Positions 32,690 through 43,541 of a stretch of 64,000 nucleotides of DNA are shown in pieces. Below the pieces are notes generated by a model. The model searched no databases. It was given only the letters and a program-made list of their open reading frames with translations, and was not told the DNA's origin. The stretch is from Agroathelia rolfsii (taxonomy: Eukaryota > Basidiomycota > Agaricomycetes > Amylocorticiales > Amylocorticiaceae): NCBI GenBank assembly GCA_018343915.1, contig JABRWF010000007.1:1302001-1366000 (forward strand), written 5' to 3'. How positions within the stretch are numbered: position 1 is the stretch's first letter; each line of letters starts with the position of its first letter. The position numbers and the translations under genes were made by a program.

Positions 32690-35600
32690 TCAAGACACCA
32701 ACCCAACGCCAAGAGGATCCAGCATGCTATTACTGCTGTTTGACTCTGGAGTTGCTGCTTGCGGCCGTGGACTGCTGCTTGATTGATGCCGCACAGCAGT
32801 AATATCGCCTGCGTCTGGCTTTTTGAATGCCGATGGACCACCACCATACTCCAAGGCTTGCACCAATGGGTCACCCGATTCAGCTACCAGGCCAGTCGTA
32901 CCCAGGGTCGGCTGGGCTTGAGCATTACTCATAGGACCGCCAATGATATTGGCGCCCAGCAGCGGGTCGTCGCGCCCCCCAATCTCAAAGAGAGTTGGAT
33001 GCTGGTCTGGCGACGCGGAACTGACGCGGACAGAGTTCCATGGGTTGTCGTACCCGGCTATAGAGGGTATGGGAGATCGTGATCGGCGCGCCGCCGTACC
33101 TGGTGAAGACGTCGAGGTCGTTGCCCATGGGTTTGGGAGCATCGAGCCAATAGAGCCCGTGCGAGATCCACCCAAGGGCGTATTCCGTGGGGAGGACTGT
33201 GTTGAAGATGAAGGAGCCCCGGCAGATGCTGACGAAGAGCTTTCTTCCGTCCACGACGCCGTCAAGTCATCACGACTACTTGTGGCACCCGTGCGCTCTT
33301 CACTACCGAGCGCCAGACCTTTCATATCCCTCGCAACACCCCCATATACGTCTTGCACGACCGAAAAAGCGGCCGAAGCATTCGAAGATAATTTACCCCA
33401 CATCGACTTCATACCACCCATGTTTCCGAACAGATCTGGCGGACCGCTAGCTGATGGGGATGTTGCTGCTGCCAATGACGACAACGGTGCTGTTGACTGT
33501 CGAAGGCTGATCGCAGACGACGTCGAGTCAAATGGCTTGAAGCTCTCCTGTGTGTCGGACCTCTCGAACTGGTGCATAGAATTTGCTGGGGATGTGCCAG
33601 CGCGACTGGACTGCTGCTGTTGACCAGATCTCGCAGGCGTCGACGGTGGGGACGGGACAGGCGTGGTTGGTGTAGGTGTCGGTGCACGATCATCTCCCCA
33701 TGATTGCAACGAAGTAGCACTATCTAGGACAGGATCTTCCGAACCATTCGAGATAGGCCCTAGGACCTCTGTTGTTGCCTGCTGGGCAGTCATAAACACC
33801 GCCCGCCCATTCATCTCCTCATCTGTCTTCCCATATAGCTCATTCCAAAACCGCACATCCTTGGTATTCGGCATCAACACGCCCATATCTGCCTTGGGCG
33901 CCCTACTCGCAGGATCATCCAGCGCCGGATTATACTCCGTATTCAGATTCAACTCCCTCTCTTGCGGTGAAAGCAGCCAATCCCAGATGCTGGTTGTGCG
34001 TTCGTACAACGGCGTACCGCCTCCAACGTCCGGATTGCGCCTGCTCCGCTCATCGTTGAACAGGAACGTGCCGAACTGGCACGAGTAGAGGTGATAGTGG
34101 ATCTGCCGCAAAAACCGTTCGTTGAACTCGAATCGCTCGGGGAACTGCCTCTGCACCTGACGCACGGCCTCGAGGAACTGGTGAAAGACGGGGCTTGTCT
34201 CCTTCACATGGTGCTGCGATGCGAACCGGTTCTGCATCGAAGCGAGGAACGCCTGTGCCGCCTCGGCGCCGGTCCCGCCACCCATGACGGTCGTCTCTGT
34301 GGGAGAGACAAAGAACTTTTCCGAAGAAAGGTGACCACATCGATCGAGGAACTTGAACCCAAACGAAAGCCAATCCTTTTCGATGAGGACCGCGAAGCCG
34401 CGCATGGTGCGGTAGAATGGGTCGAGGCATATCTGTGTCAGCGACGAGAGCTGTGAAGTCCGATCCCAGCCGTCAGAGCAATGGATCAGGACGTGTGAAG
34501 AGTTGACGTGAACATTGCGCGCAATGAGACGTGTGCCTTCGAGGATGGCGGAAATATGCCGCAGCCAACCTGATCGACGGAGAGCCTGCCGGTCAATTAA
34601 AGATAGCCCTTTGATATCGCCTGAGAGATCATTGTTGATGCTAGCTGCAAGTGTATCTGCATCCCGAAGGGTTTCTACCACCTTGTTCAGCGAGTCGCGC
34701 ATAACATGGATGTTATCAATGCCCAGGTATGCCTTTTTGGCACCCTTGTAGTGATCCATGTTCTCCGTTCCTGCGCCTTTGGCCGTGTTGGCGACCGCAT
34801 TTGTGGTAGGTCGAGCGTCAATGATTAGATTGGTTGCCGTGGCACCATATACAGTTGAATTAGAATGACCCTGACGGTTTTCAAGGCTGTGATGAGTTTG
34901 GAAGATAGTCTCTATCAATTTCTCGTCTTGCAGCGAGCGGTTTTGAGTGATGCCCACCATGGGCTGACTCGATCTAGTAATGCTTCCCTGCAGTGAGTGT
35001 CAGTCAGGGATAAAGAAAAACATACGGTATACTATACCAGGTTGGCCCAATGAAGATATGTAAGAGCGGGTATACGAGCCTTACTGCGGTACTTGGACGC
35101 ATATTGAAGCGTCGAATCTGATATCTTGGTTGGAACGACGAGACGTGAGGGATATGTAGGACAAAACTAGCACAACGACGGTGGTTTGTCTGGTAAATAG
35201 ATCTATGCTTTGACGGGAAAACAGGCTGCATACACTGTAATCTTCATTGATACTCGTCACACGCCATGCCTTTGAGCGTGTGCCGACGCCCATCCTCTGT
35301 AGCTCTTCATCGAGCGAATATAGGCTCCACCCATTATTTGAAGGCAGTGGTGGATTGGGACGATAGTAAAATGCATAGAGCTGCGTCACGGAAACTGTCA
35401 AGTGGGTGGATCAAAAAGCGACGTCAGCGAGTAACAAAGAGAATTAGCGACAAGAGCATGGCCTACTCGCTACTGTTAGCTCCTTTACGCTTTCAAACAC
35501 ATCGGAAGCACTGGATTCTTTGTCGAACGTGAACGTAAGCGATTCGAAATTGCGCAGGTGGAAGGTAATGGGACATTTTCCGTAGAGCGTCTGTGGTAGG

Positions 35601-35875
35601 CGCTGTACGAGAGAGATTAGGGGGTACGGCACCTGCAGACGGTGATATTTAGCATGCTTTGCAAGAGCGTATTGCCAACGCTTGCCTTACCCAAATCTCG
35701 TCGCGATTCGAGTCATCATAGTGAAAGATGAGATGGTGCGGAGTAAGATGGATGGTCCCCAGACCAGAAGAGTTGGCCTTTGTGCATCGGACACCTTGCA
35801 CCTAGAAAGTTCATCAAAGGGATGACAATGACAAGAATCATTCACGCATACCTTGGAGACACGTATAGAATCCAT
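32690..35875 (-). CDS. YMR1: Myotubularin-family phosphoinositide 3-phosphatase Ymr1
   Basis: Dephosphorylates PI3P and PI(3,5)P2 on endosomal and vacuolar membranes. The N-terminal exons encode a PH-GRAM domain (GLGTIHLTPHHLIFHYDDSN, then PYPLISLVQRLPQTLYGKCP and ITFHLRNFESLTFTFDK). A middle exon reads NNGWSLYSLDEELQRMGVG, a typical myotubularin block. The large last exon carries MVGITQNRSLQDEKLIETIF, AYLGIDNIHVMRDSLNKVVE and the catalytic loop SSHVLIHCSDGWDRTSQL (Cys-x5-Arg), then FKFLDRCGHLSSEKFFVSP. After the phosphatase domain comes a long Ser/Pro-rich disordered tail of roughly 350 residues. All active-site residues are intact. Confidence 0.95.
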
Positions 35876-36510
35876 GAGTTGATGGGATGGGCAGCAAGGC
35901 TGGGCGAAACGCTTGTTACTGCGATGACTTCAGCCACTGAATGATGAAGGCGGCTTCAGCTGAGTGGCTGCTTCGAGCTTGCGCAGGCTAATTGTTCGCA
36001 CCTGACTGCGAGCAAATTAGGGAAAATAGTAAATTAAAAACATGAGCCTTTCATACTCTATTTAAATCAATAGCAATCAATAGCCCTTTCTCTGTATTAT
36101 ACTAGTTAGTTTGGTAATTAATGGAGATGACCTGCTAAAGACCTGAGAGCGAATCACAGCGACCGGAAGCAAATCTGTCCGGCATCGATTCATCACCATC
36201 ATCATGATTCAAAGGCGGAGCCCATGCAAATATAAGCACTTATAATACATTCTAGTGGCTCTTGTTCGCCCACCCCTGCCTTGTCTCCTGTCCGTCCTCG
36301 ACGGCAACCTCTGTGTGCGCGCCATACAGCTTCCTGGGCGTTTTGAGCAACACGAACCACACTCGCAGCGAGACCACTTGTTTCCCCACATTTGCGAGTA
36401 GTAGCTATCATATAGCGTGAGCGCTTATTGGTCAACAATAATAATCTCCGCGCCATCCTTCATCCCTTCGCTTCCATCCCACCTCGCATAAAAATCACAT
36501 TAAAAGAATC
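35876..36510. other. Divergent intergenic between YMR1 and G-gamma gene 1
   Basis: Shared upstream region of two divergent genes. The open frame at 36202-36456 on the minus strand resembles no family and overlaps the likely promoter, so I do not call it. Confidence 0.5.
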
Positions 36511-36907
36511 ATGACCACCAGGCGCAGGGATATTTCCGAGCTTAAGCTGCGTCGCGCACTGGAATCCAACAACAGACTCCAGGAAGATCTTGCTCGTCCA
36601 ATAATACGTGTCAGCGAGGCAGCAAGGAGGTGGGTGTACATACATGAATTGCTGCTGTGCAAGTCCAGCGCGCATCTCATCTGGGACTGATTTTTGTACA
36701 TCTGTTGATCATGACATTTACGCAGCCTCATCAACCATTGTAGAAACACACCCGATCATTTGGTCCGCTTGCCTTTTTTTCCTTATCTCTTTGAATTGAT
36801 GTCTGAGACTTTCTTTATAGGTCCCATCAGTATGGGGCCCAGTAGCCAAAAAAGAAGATCCCTACAGCCAGCCGCCCGCAGGATCAGGGTGTTGTGTTAT
36901 CCAGTAA
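36511..36907 (+). CDS. Heterotrimeric G-protein gamma subunit, copy 1
   Basis: Small prenylated partner of G-beta that anchors the beta-gamma dimer at the plasma membrane in pheromone and nutrient signalling. Three exons: 36511-36629, 36726-36762 and 36821-36907, giving 80 residues with all phases consistent. The protein reads [20 protein letters not shown], then [54 protein letters not shown] and ends CCVIQ, a CAAX box whose terminal Gln predicts farnesylation. ELKLRR, the DLARP-x-x-RVSEA helix and the PS-WG block are the fungal G-gamma signatures. Exon sizes and phases match copy 2 at 42651; the 37-bp middle exon is the same length in both. Confidence 0.92.
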
Positions 36908-38063
36908 CAGGACCGTACCAACGGTCATATTCACTGTACACACACCTCAATGGACAAAACTGCTGTCCATAGCCGCTCGTTTACTGCAAGCTTCATACAA
37001 ATGTGAAACATATACCCCCTCACGCGGACGATTTCGACACGTACATATTCCCTTCTTTCTTGTTACTTCCTTTATGCCTATTTGCCTATTTGCCCACCCT
37101 TGCTCTTACCTTTCTTTTACCTCTCACATTCTAGTCTTGGGAGCATGTTCGCTTTATTCTCTCTTTGTTTTTCCGGTCTGATCTATCATATTTTCGTATT
37201 CGTTTCGGGTTTCAAATCGTATCGTATCTACTCATTTCTTCATCTATTATTCGTTGTATTTCCTTCCAGTCACTTCAACAACTGCGATTCATGTCTCCAA
37301 ATCCTAAAAAGAAACTGAGCATTCTTACAATTTACCGGAGGATGCACACTTCCGTTCAGATACATGGCACGCACACGACACTGGTAGACATCCGACGCTA
37401 CCAGCGATGATGTCCTCTCGTGAGAAGAAATAATAACCTTGTGTATCAACGCCGCCTGCATCAACTACATCATTCACACCATCTTGTATTCTGTGCCATC
37501 CAGCTCATAATTGATCAGTCACCAGATGCAAGTATGTCGATGATCAGGGCAGCCTTCAAGAGTTACGACCATTTATAGCTATTACTATCTTTATACCCTT
37601 GATCTCTAAAAGTACCGCAAGGTCTCATTTTATTTTATTTAACAATGAGCTGAGCTATTGCTGATGGCATCTTATCCGAGTTGCCAATTCTAGGTAAGAT
37701 TACACTCTTGTCCAGTTATGCCCCGTCTACCTGATGTTGGTACTAGCCTTTTAGGGTGCTTTGACAGAGTTCGGATGGTAGCATCAACAACTGATTTGAC
37801 GAAAGGTGGCAAGCATCGCGAGCACTGGCGGAACAAAGAAAGACAAATATTAGGAGGAACAGCACATTGGATTAGGCAATGTAGGAAGGGAAGCAATCGT
37901 CTATGAGTATCATGTGTTCACTATCCAAGCCCACGGTATAGTTGGTACCGACACAGGAATTATATGCCCTACGCAGCTTATATATAAAGCGTAATATCAT
38001 GTCTAGAAGCGACAGGAAGGCGACAAGCACATCCATACGGACATAGCACACACCCGCAATCCC
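36908..38063. other. Intergenic, about 1.2 kb
   Basis: 3' regions of G-gamma gene 1 and the convergent thioredoxin gene. T-rich from 37010 to 37270. Open frames here (for example 37718-37906) show no similarity I recognise. A TATATATAAA sequence near 37979 has no gene in reach downstream. Confidence 0.5.
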
Positions 38064-38832
38064 CTACACCTTGGCAATGAACTGACGTACACCCGTCTCG
38101 TTTAGAGCTCCGACGAATTGATCCACAGCCTTGCCATCATGGAAAGCCACAACAGTGGGCAGCGCACGAACCTGTTTGGGAGAAATGAATACATGTCCAG
38201 TCATAAACCCAAAATAGAGTTGCTCAAGAGACATAAGACCGTCGTAAGAGGAATGACACTTACTTTAAACTGGGCCGCTAGCGTACCATGCTGGTCGGTG
38301 TCGATAGTGACAAGGTCAATGGACTTGCCGCTCCCGGTCTTTACCGAGGCGTCCTCGGCAAGTTTCTCGAGGATAGGCGAAAGCACTTTGCAAGGCCCGC
38401 ACCAGCTGTTTTGTTACATATCCGAGCAGACAGCCGGGACAGATGGTTAGACAGACAGGTAGACAGACAGAGAGGGGCAGAGAGACGGAGATTGTTGCCA
38501 TCATCAATGCAACGTTGATGGGTGTGATGTGTAGTCAGAGGGGAGGGGGGAGAGAGAAAATAATACTTGCTTAGCATAGAAGTCAACAAGGACAATTTTC
38601 TCTTTGCTATTGATAGCTTTGTGGAATATCTGCTCCGGTTGTCAGAGACGAGTTTATTCACGCTGCGTTCTTATACGGGAGATTGCCGCAACAGCACGGA
38701 GAGTTATTAGTGTGCGTACATGAGGGTCTGCATCAACGAATTGCTCGGCTCGTCGAACAGAGGAGTGGAATGTCCTCGATGAAGACCTAAGGCCGTTTTG
38801 CAAAAGACGGAGAGAACGCAGTGAGGAGGCCA
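38064..38832 (-). CDS. Mitochondrial thioredoxin
   Basis: Disulfide reductase of the mitochondrial matrix. The N-terminus MASSLRSLRLLQNGLRSSSR followed by TFHSSVRRAEQFVDAD is an Arg/Ser-rich presequence. Later exons give AINSKEKIVLVDFYA, the active site SWCGPCKVLSPILEKLAED, SIDLVTIDTDQHGTLAAQFK and a C-terminal exon with VRALPTVVAFHDGKAVDQFV, containing the cis-proline. WCGPC and the LPT turn make the family secure. The stop TAG is at 38064-38066. Introns fall before SWCGPC and after AAQFK. The upstream region contains a retroposon-like insertion at 38947. Confidence 0.93.
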
Positions 38833-38931
38833 TTTTATAAGTCACTGTAGCAGCTAAAGTCTTTGTAATAGCAAACGCGAAAGAGAATGGATGGGAATGA
38901 TTGGAGCAAGTCGGCAATGGAGTAATGATAC

Positions 38932-39111
38932 ATAGTGATCATGTGAGTATACAGCTTCAAACCTCCTAGCTTCCCCCTATGCTACCACCACTACACTTCC
39001 CTTACCTTCCAAACAGCCATCACAGCTCCTCACACTACAGTACATGATGCGGTATATAAACGTATTTTAAAAAATTAAAAAAAGAAAAAAAAAAAAATAG
39101 TGATCATGTGA
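38932..39111 (+). mobile_element. Short retroposon-like insertion with 15-bp target duplication and A-rich tail
   Basis: An exact 15-bp direct repeat, ATAGTGATCATGTGA, occurs at 38932-38946 and 39097-39111. Between the copies lie 150 bp (38947-39096) that end in an A-rich tail of about 35 bases, directly abutting the second repeat. A perfect target-site duplication plus a 3' A tail at the junction is the signature of target-primed reverse transcription, as left by SINEs, truncated LINEs or retrocopied transcripts. I see no open frame and no clear pol III promoter boxes in the insert. The class is unknown. It sits about 115 bp upstream of the thioredoxin start codon. Confidence 0.75.
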
Positions 39112-39759
39112 TGGCGCTATATATCAGGCAATTAGAATGTAGCACACACACCGGTTGTTGAATACTTACTACAGTCGGACTCCTCTAAGGTTATGACCAC
39201 CTAAGGTCATAAACACTCTAAAGGCGCGCTTCTTTCATTTCCCAATTTTGCTTGCGAAGTAGGGCATATTTATTTCATCCTACCGACAGACTACCTTATA
39301 AAGCAGTGACCGTACCGGTTTCACCTTGTTAAGCTCCGCCGGCATCAGCTCAGCGATAAAACTTCCATATACGAGTAGTCCTTCGGGCTTATGCACTGAA
39401 GCTCATTTTTATCGCAAGTCCTCCAAAGGGCATATTCTCCTTTGCTTGACGTTCCCGATCATATGACCTCAGAAGGGTCCGACTGTAACTGGTCACAATC
39501 GTGCCTACTTTCCAGGCGCTTACTATTAAAGTTCTACTACAGCATTGACATATTTTTGGCATTGCTTTCCATAGTGTTGCTAGTCTTCGTGATGACCAGA
39601 ACATGAAGAAAAGATAACCCCAAATTCGATGGAGCAACATCACATCAAGACAGGCCAACAATAGGGAGCGATGGAACCCGACGGCCAATCAAAACACGGA
39701 AAAGGCATCAATGGAATTGTCGCCAGGACAATGATCATCAAAACCGGGGGATGCACGTG

Positions 39760-40040
39760 TATAAAAGGCCTCCTGCTGTGTCTCCAGGTGTTCCTTGCCC
39801 CCTCGCCACCTACTCTCTTCTCTTTCCCAGTCTTTTTTCATTGCACCCCTCGCGAGCAGGGTACGTTTGGTTCTTGCTGTCTTTCATGATCACTGCTAAT
39901 CTATCATGCCCATCGATTAGTCTCGTTCCAGTTCTCTTTCACAGTCACATTTCCAAGAGTAGCATCTATCAGTCTCTCTTTTCTGTCCTATTTTCCTGCC
40001 TGCGGCTTCTTTCTCTACAACAAAAAGACAAGTAATCACA
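39760..40040 (+). promoter_or_regulatory. TATA box and CT-rich leader of the cupredoxin gene
   Basis: TATAAAAG lies at 39760-39767. It is followed by a strongly pyrimidine-rich stretch up to the ATG at 40041. TATA plus a long CT-rich leader is typical of highly expressed fungal genes encoding secreted proteins. Confidence 0.6.
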
Positions 40041-40911
40041 ATGCGTTTCTCCACCGTCCTCGCTGCCATTCTCCCCGCTGCTACCGTCATGGCTCAGACG
40101 ACGCACACCGTCTACGTCGGCATGAACGATACCCACACTTTCTCGCCCAGCAGGTCAGTCAATGTTTGCGCCCCCCCCCCCCCGGACCATGAGCATCTAA
40201 TAACTTTATCTTGCTATATCGTACAGTATCAACGCTACCACTGGTGACATGGTTCAATTCCAATTGTCAGTCAATCTTCGTCGTCGTCAATGCCTCTTAG
40301 CCGGTACTAATACTATTGATAACAATCATAGCTTGACGGGCAATCATTCGGTGACGCAGTCGAGTTTCGCCACGCCTTGCACAGAGCTCGCTGCCACTGC
40401 CATGCCGTTTGACTCTGGCTACATGCCTGCCAACTCCTCCGCCAATAATGGTATGGTTCCCTCGGTCACATTCCAGGTGAACAATGTTAGTGCCCCCTTG
40501 TGGTTCTACTGCAAACAGACTGGGTATAACTCCTTTTACTTGGCTTTTAAATTGAAGCAGCTTAACTAACTACCATTATCTTGAACCAGTCACTGTGAGC
40601 AGGGAATGGTGTTCGCCATCAACCCGACGGCCAGCAAGAGCTTTGCTGCCTTCCAGGTAAGATGCTTTCTGTCATCGAGATCAAATTACTTATTGTAATT
40701 ACAACATTGATACCAGGCCGCCGCCAACGCTACCAAGACAAACTCCACATCCTCCAGCTCCGGCTCCAGCGCATCCGCATCTGGCAGCTCCTCCTCGAGC
40801 AGCTCTTCCCCATCAGCATCTACGACCTCAAAATCAGGTGCACTCAGGATTGGCGGTAGCGCGGCTGGTCTTCTTACCGCCGTTGGTCTCGTTGCTGGTC
40901 TAATCCTCTAA
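40041..40911 (+). CDS. GPI-anchored extracellular cupredoxin
   Basis: Secreted blue-copper-fold protein of the serine-rich cupredoxin family common in fungal cell walls. The signal peptide is MRFSTVLAAILPAATVMAQ. The cupredoxin core, split by four introns, includes TTHTVYVGMNDTHTFSPS, INATTGDMVQFQF, LTGNHSVTQSSFATPC, VNNVSAPLWFYCKQT and HCEQGMVFAINPTASKSF. The His of GNHS, the Cys of WFYC, and the His and Met of HCEQGM make a full set of type 1 copper ligands. After it come a Ser/Ala-rich linker and a hydrophobic C-terminus (SAAGLLTAVGLVAGLIL) expected for GPI attachment. Natural role unknown; relatives are linked to wall remodelling. A run of 14 C lies in the first intron. Confidence 0.92.
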
Positions 40912-42650
40912 ACGGATATATACGTTGGCTTTGACGTTCGTGCAGACGTATATATGCTATGCAGGACATTTGGAGTATGATCTTCTCACTTTTCTTTTTG
41001 CTGTGGACGTTGCAGTGTCGAGAGATAACGTCTTGCTTATGCTACTTGATTGTTACTGTGTATTGTTTTCTTCACCCTCGTTCAGGTAACTGGAATGGAT
41101 GCTTTTTTGATTTGGCCGGTCATAAAAAAACCTATTTGCGTGATTTGCTTTGTGCCTTCTCTTCGGACTTCTGCTGCTCGACTTTAGTAAAATTCGATAC
41201 CTTTGCTGCCCCTGAAGTCACGAGAGTCAAGCAACAAATACCCCTTTTTCGACACAAGTCAGTCAACATGATGTATACGCCGGAGTAAGGTATCTACTTA
41301 CATAAAGCGCCATAGTCTTTTCGACTCTTCACTTTTCACATGCACTAGCAATTTCATTCAAAATAGCTCCACCCTAAGTGGGCATTTTTATTGGTCAAAG
41401 ACACCATGCGCAATATCTTATACTTCCGTCTTTTCTTCTATTCGACGTCAGTAAAACTATATGATACTTTTGTACAACTTTTGGATACTTATGCAAGCTA
41501 GATCAACTCCTAGAACAAGGCGGTGCTAGTACTTGTTTTAGAAGCTAACCTAACTTGCACAAGTATCCAAAAGTATCAAAAGTTGTACAAAAGTATTATA
41601 TGTATTTTTGCTGATGAACAGACATAAAGCGAATTCAAGTGAAACTGGTGCTACAGACATACAATCACTGTCTTATTTACATTTTAAAACCACATCCCCT
41701 TCTGATCTGCCAGGGGCTGCCTGCAAAAGAAAAGACAAACAAAATACCGCGCAATTGATATGTATGAGACCGGCGAGCGTCAGGCCGCACGTGATTGTAA
41801 GTGACAGTACCGCAGTAGTAGTCTTATTTGCCATTTACCCACACGTCACCTGGTTTTTGAAACTTTGGTGATGATCACTGGCACGCACCAACTCTTGACC
41901 TCCAATCTGCCAGCCTTTTTTTATCCAAGTGCTTACTCTTACTCTCTTATGGCTACGCCCCAGATTTTCCTACTGGCTCAATGTATTTGGTCTAACGGCC
42001 AGCCTAGTAAACCTTTCTCTATAACGTTTGCAGCATATAGTAGTCCTTATTAATTTTACCATGAACAAGTTATTCAGGCAATGATGTAACATCCCTTACC
42101 TTTTTATCATGTGATATAGTTATGTTGAAGGTCCAAATACGATAACATTTTTGGCATGATGAAAAAATATTTTCATTATATAGGCCCTAGGATAGCCAAT
42201 ATTTAAAACAGAAATGAGTAGAAGGAGAGATGGCATTGCTATCTGAGTAAGAGAGCACTGATAAAAAGCACAAACATGAGTAAAGAGGAGGGGGGGGGGG
42301 GGGTAGAAAGAATGTCAAAAACCATGGAAGAGATGGAATTGAGAAGTGAGTGCGAGAACCGGAAGAGTGACTGAATCCAAGTAAAGGAAGAAATAGCAAG
42401 GAGAGAGAGGGGGGGGGGGAAGAGTAACGGCGCTGCTTGCGCCAAATAAAGAAATACATTAATACAAGCATCGTTGCTTAGCTGCCGCAGCTCTCCGCTA
42501 TGACAACGTTTTCCTCCCGTAAAAAGTCCGTTAATCGTATTCTAGCGACGAGGTATAGAAGACGCCCAAGTACATGGCGAGGAGACCGTCGCTTGATTGT
42601 GCTCCGCTCGGACGTCCGATAGAGAAAAGAGAATTTTTAAGTGCATTGTT
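40912..42650. other. Intergenic, about 1.7 kb
   Basis: 3' regions of the convergent cupredoxin and G-gamma 2 genes. Contains an inverted-repeat element (41459-41601) and two long G runs (about 42287-42302 and 42411-42419) within GA-rich sequence. Open frames at 41608 and 42187 show no similarity and the latter is low-complexity. Confidence 0.5.
41459..41601. repeat. Inverted-repeat (foldback/MITE-like) element
   Basis: Left arm 41459-41501 and right arm 41550-41601 are inverted copies, sharing ATACTTTTGTACAACTTTTG and GGATACTT-TGCAAG. They differ by a 9-bp insertion (an extra GATACTTTT-type unit) in the right arm and a few substitutions. The loop is about 50 bp. The ends are AT-rich (ATAT), compatible with insertion at TA, but I cannot define a target duplication with certainty. 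No coding sequence inside. Confidence 0.7.
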
Positions 42651-43032
42651 TTACATGACAACACAGCATCCGCCCTTGGGCTGTGGGGCATAAGGATCTT
42701 GGTTTTTCTGTACTGGTCCCCAGACCGAAGGAACCTGGGATAGATAGCAGCGAAATAAAAGCGTGAACAACTCCACATTTTCATTCTCTTAAGAGGCGAT
42801 GCTTACAAGATGGTCCTTGGTAGTTTTGCAGTAGCGAATAAGACTATTTAATCCCAGAATCAAATTAGAAACAAGCTCTTCGCTCAGAATGACATGCCAA
42901 CGTTTACCTAGCGCTCGCCTCGCTGACTCTCATACGTGGTCGAGCCAGATCTTCTTTGAGCCGCTGATTGTGCTCCGTCAGCCGACGGAGCTTAAGCTCG
43001 GACATGGATTGCTTGTGCGGTCTGGAGCTCAT
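42651..43032 (-). CDS. Heterotrimeric G-protein gamma subunit, copy 2
   Basis: Three exons, 42908-43032, 42807-42843 and 42651-42734, give 81 residues with all splice phases consistent. The protein reads [74 protein letters not shown] and ends GGCCVVM. The CAAX box CVVM has Met last and predicts farnesylation. The helix [20 protein letters not shown] is closer to typical fungal G-gamma than copy 1 at 36511. It is probably the canonical subunit for the mating and nutrient pathway; copy 1 is the divergent one (inference). Confidence 0.93.
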
Positions 43033-43541
43033 CGTTTATATGGAATTGACGAACAGAGACGAATAGCAATAGTTAAGGCAGAAAGAGGAGTCCAAAGTTG
43101 AATTGGAAAAGGGACGAGATAAGAGGGTGTCTATAATACAAATTATATCAGTATCATAGTGGGAGTGATGCCAAGAAACAAGGTGCTGACGAGAGATGAT
43201 ACAAGGCTGCAGAAAGAGAGTGATATCAATGCAGGACCACCGTAGCAATCGAAAGGAGACCTTGACTGAGCGCTGTGTGTAAGTGTGCACTGAGAAGCCC
43301 GAAGTCACCAGAAGCCCCGCTAGCTGTCCGACGCCACTAGATATACTTCCGCATGGCTGTGTAGGTCTCATTAGCCACCATTCACTGGCACGGCCCTAAC
43401 TTCTGTCTATACTACGCGTACGCGGTAAGAGGCATCTTTAGAGCGTCTGCATACATCATCTTTGTTTCCATCCTGGCCTTAAAAGGACAATAAATATTAA
43501 GTCCTTGCTTGGATACTTCCCGAAGGTTTTCGCCAGATCAA
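43033..43541. other. Divergent intergenic between G-gamma 2 and coiled-coil gene
   Basis: Shared upstream region of two divergent genes, about 500 bp. No coding signal supported. Confidence 0.45.

Larger units (their letters stand above)
38833..40040. other. Divergent intergenic between thioredoxin and cupredoxin genes
   Basis: Contains the retroposon-like insertion (38932-39111), an 8-bp dyad TTATGACC...GGTCATAA at 39191-39211, and the cupredoxin core promoter near 39760 with a long CT-rich leader. No gene supported; the open frame at 39389-39688 has no similarity. Confidence 0.5.

Noticed and set aside
32943..33623. Long plus-strand open frame of 226 codons
   Set aside because: Shadow of the serine-rich tail of YMR1 on the other strand.
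36202..36456. Minus-strand frame of 84 codons between YMR1 and G-gamma 1
   Set aside because: No family match and it occupies the shared promoter region of divergent genes.
37970..37990. TATATATAAA as a promoter
   Set aside because: No plus-strand gene starts downstream within reach; the next gene is the 3' end of the thioredoxin on the minus strand.
42187..42471. Minus-strand frame over G-run region
   Set aside because: Proline/serine runs are produced by the long G and GA tracts.
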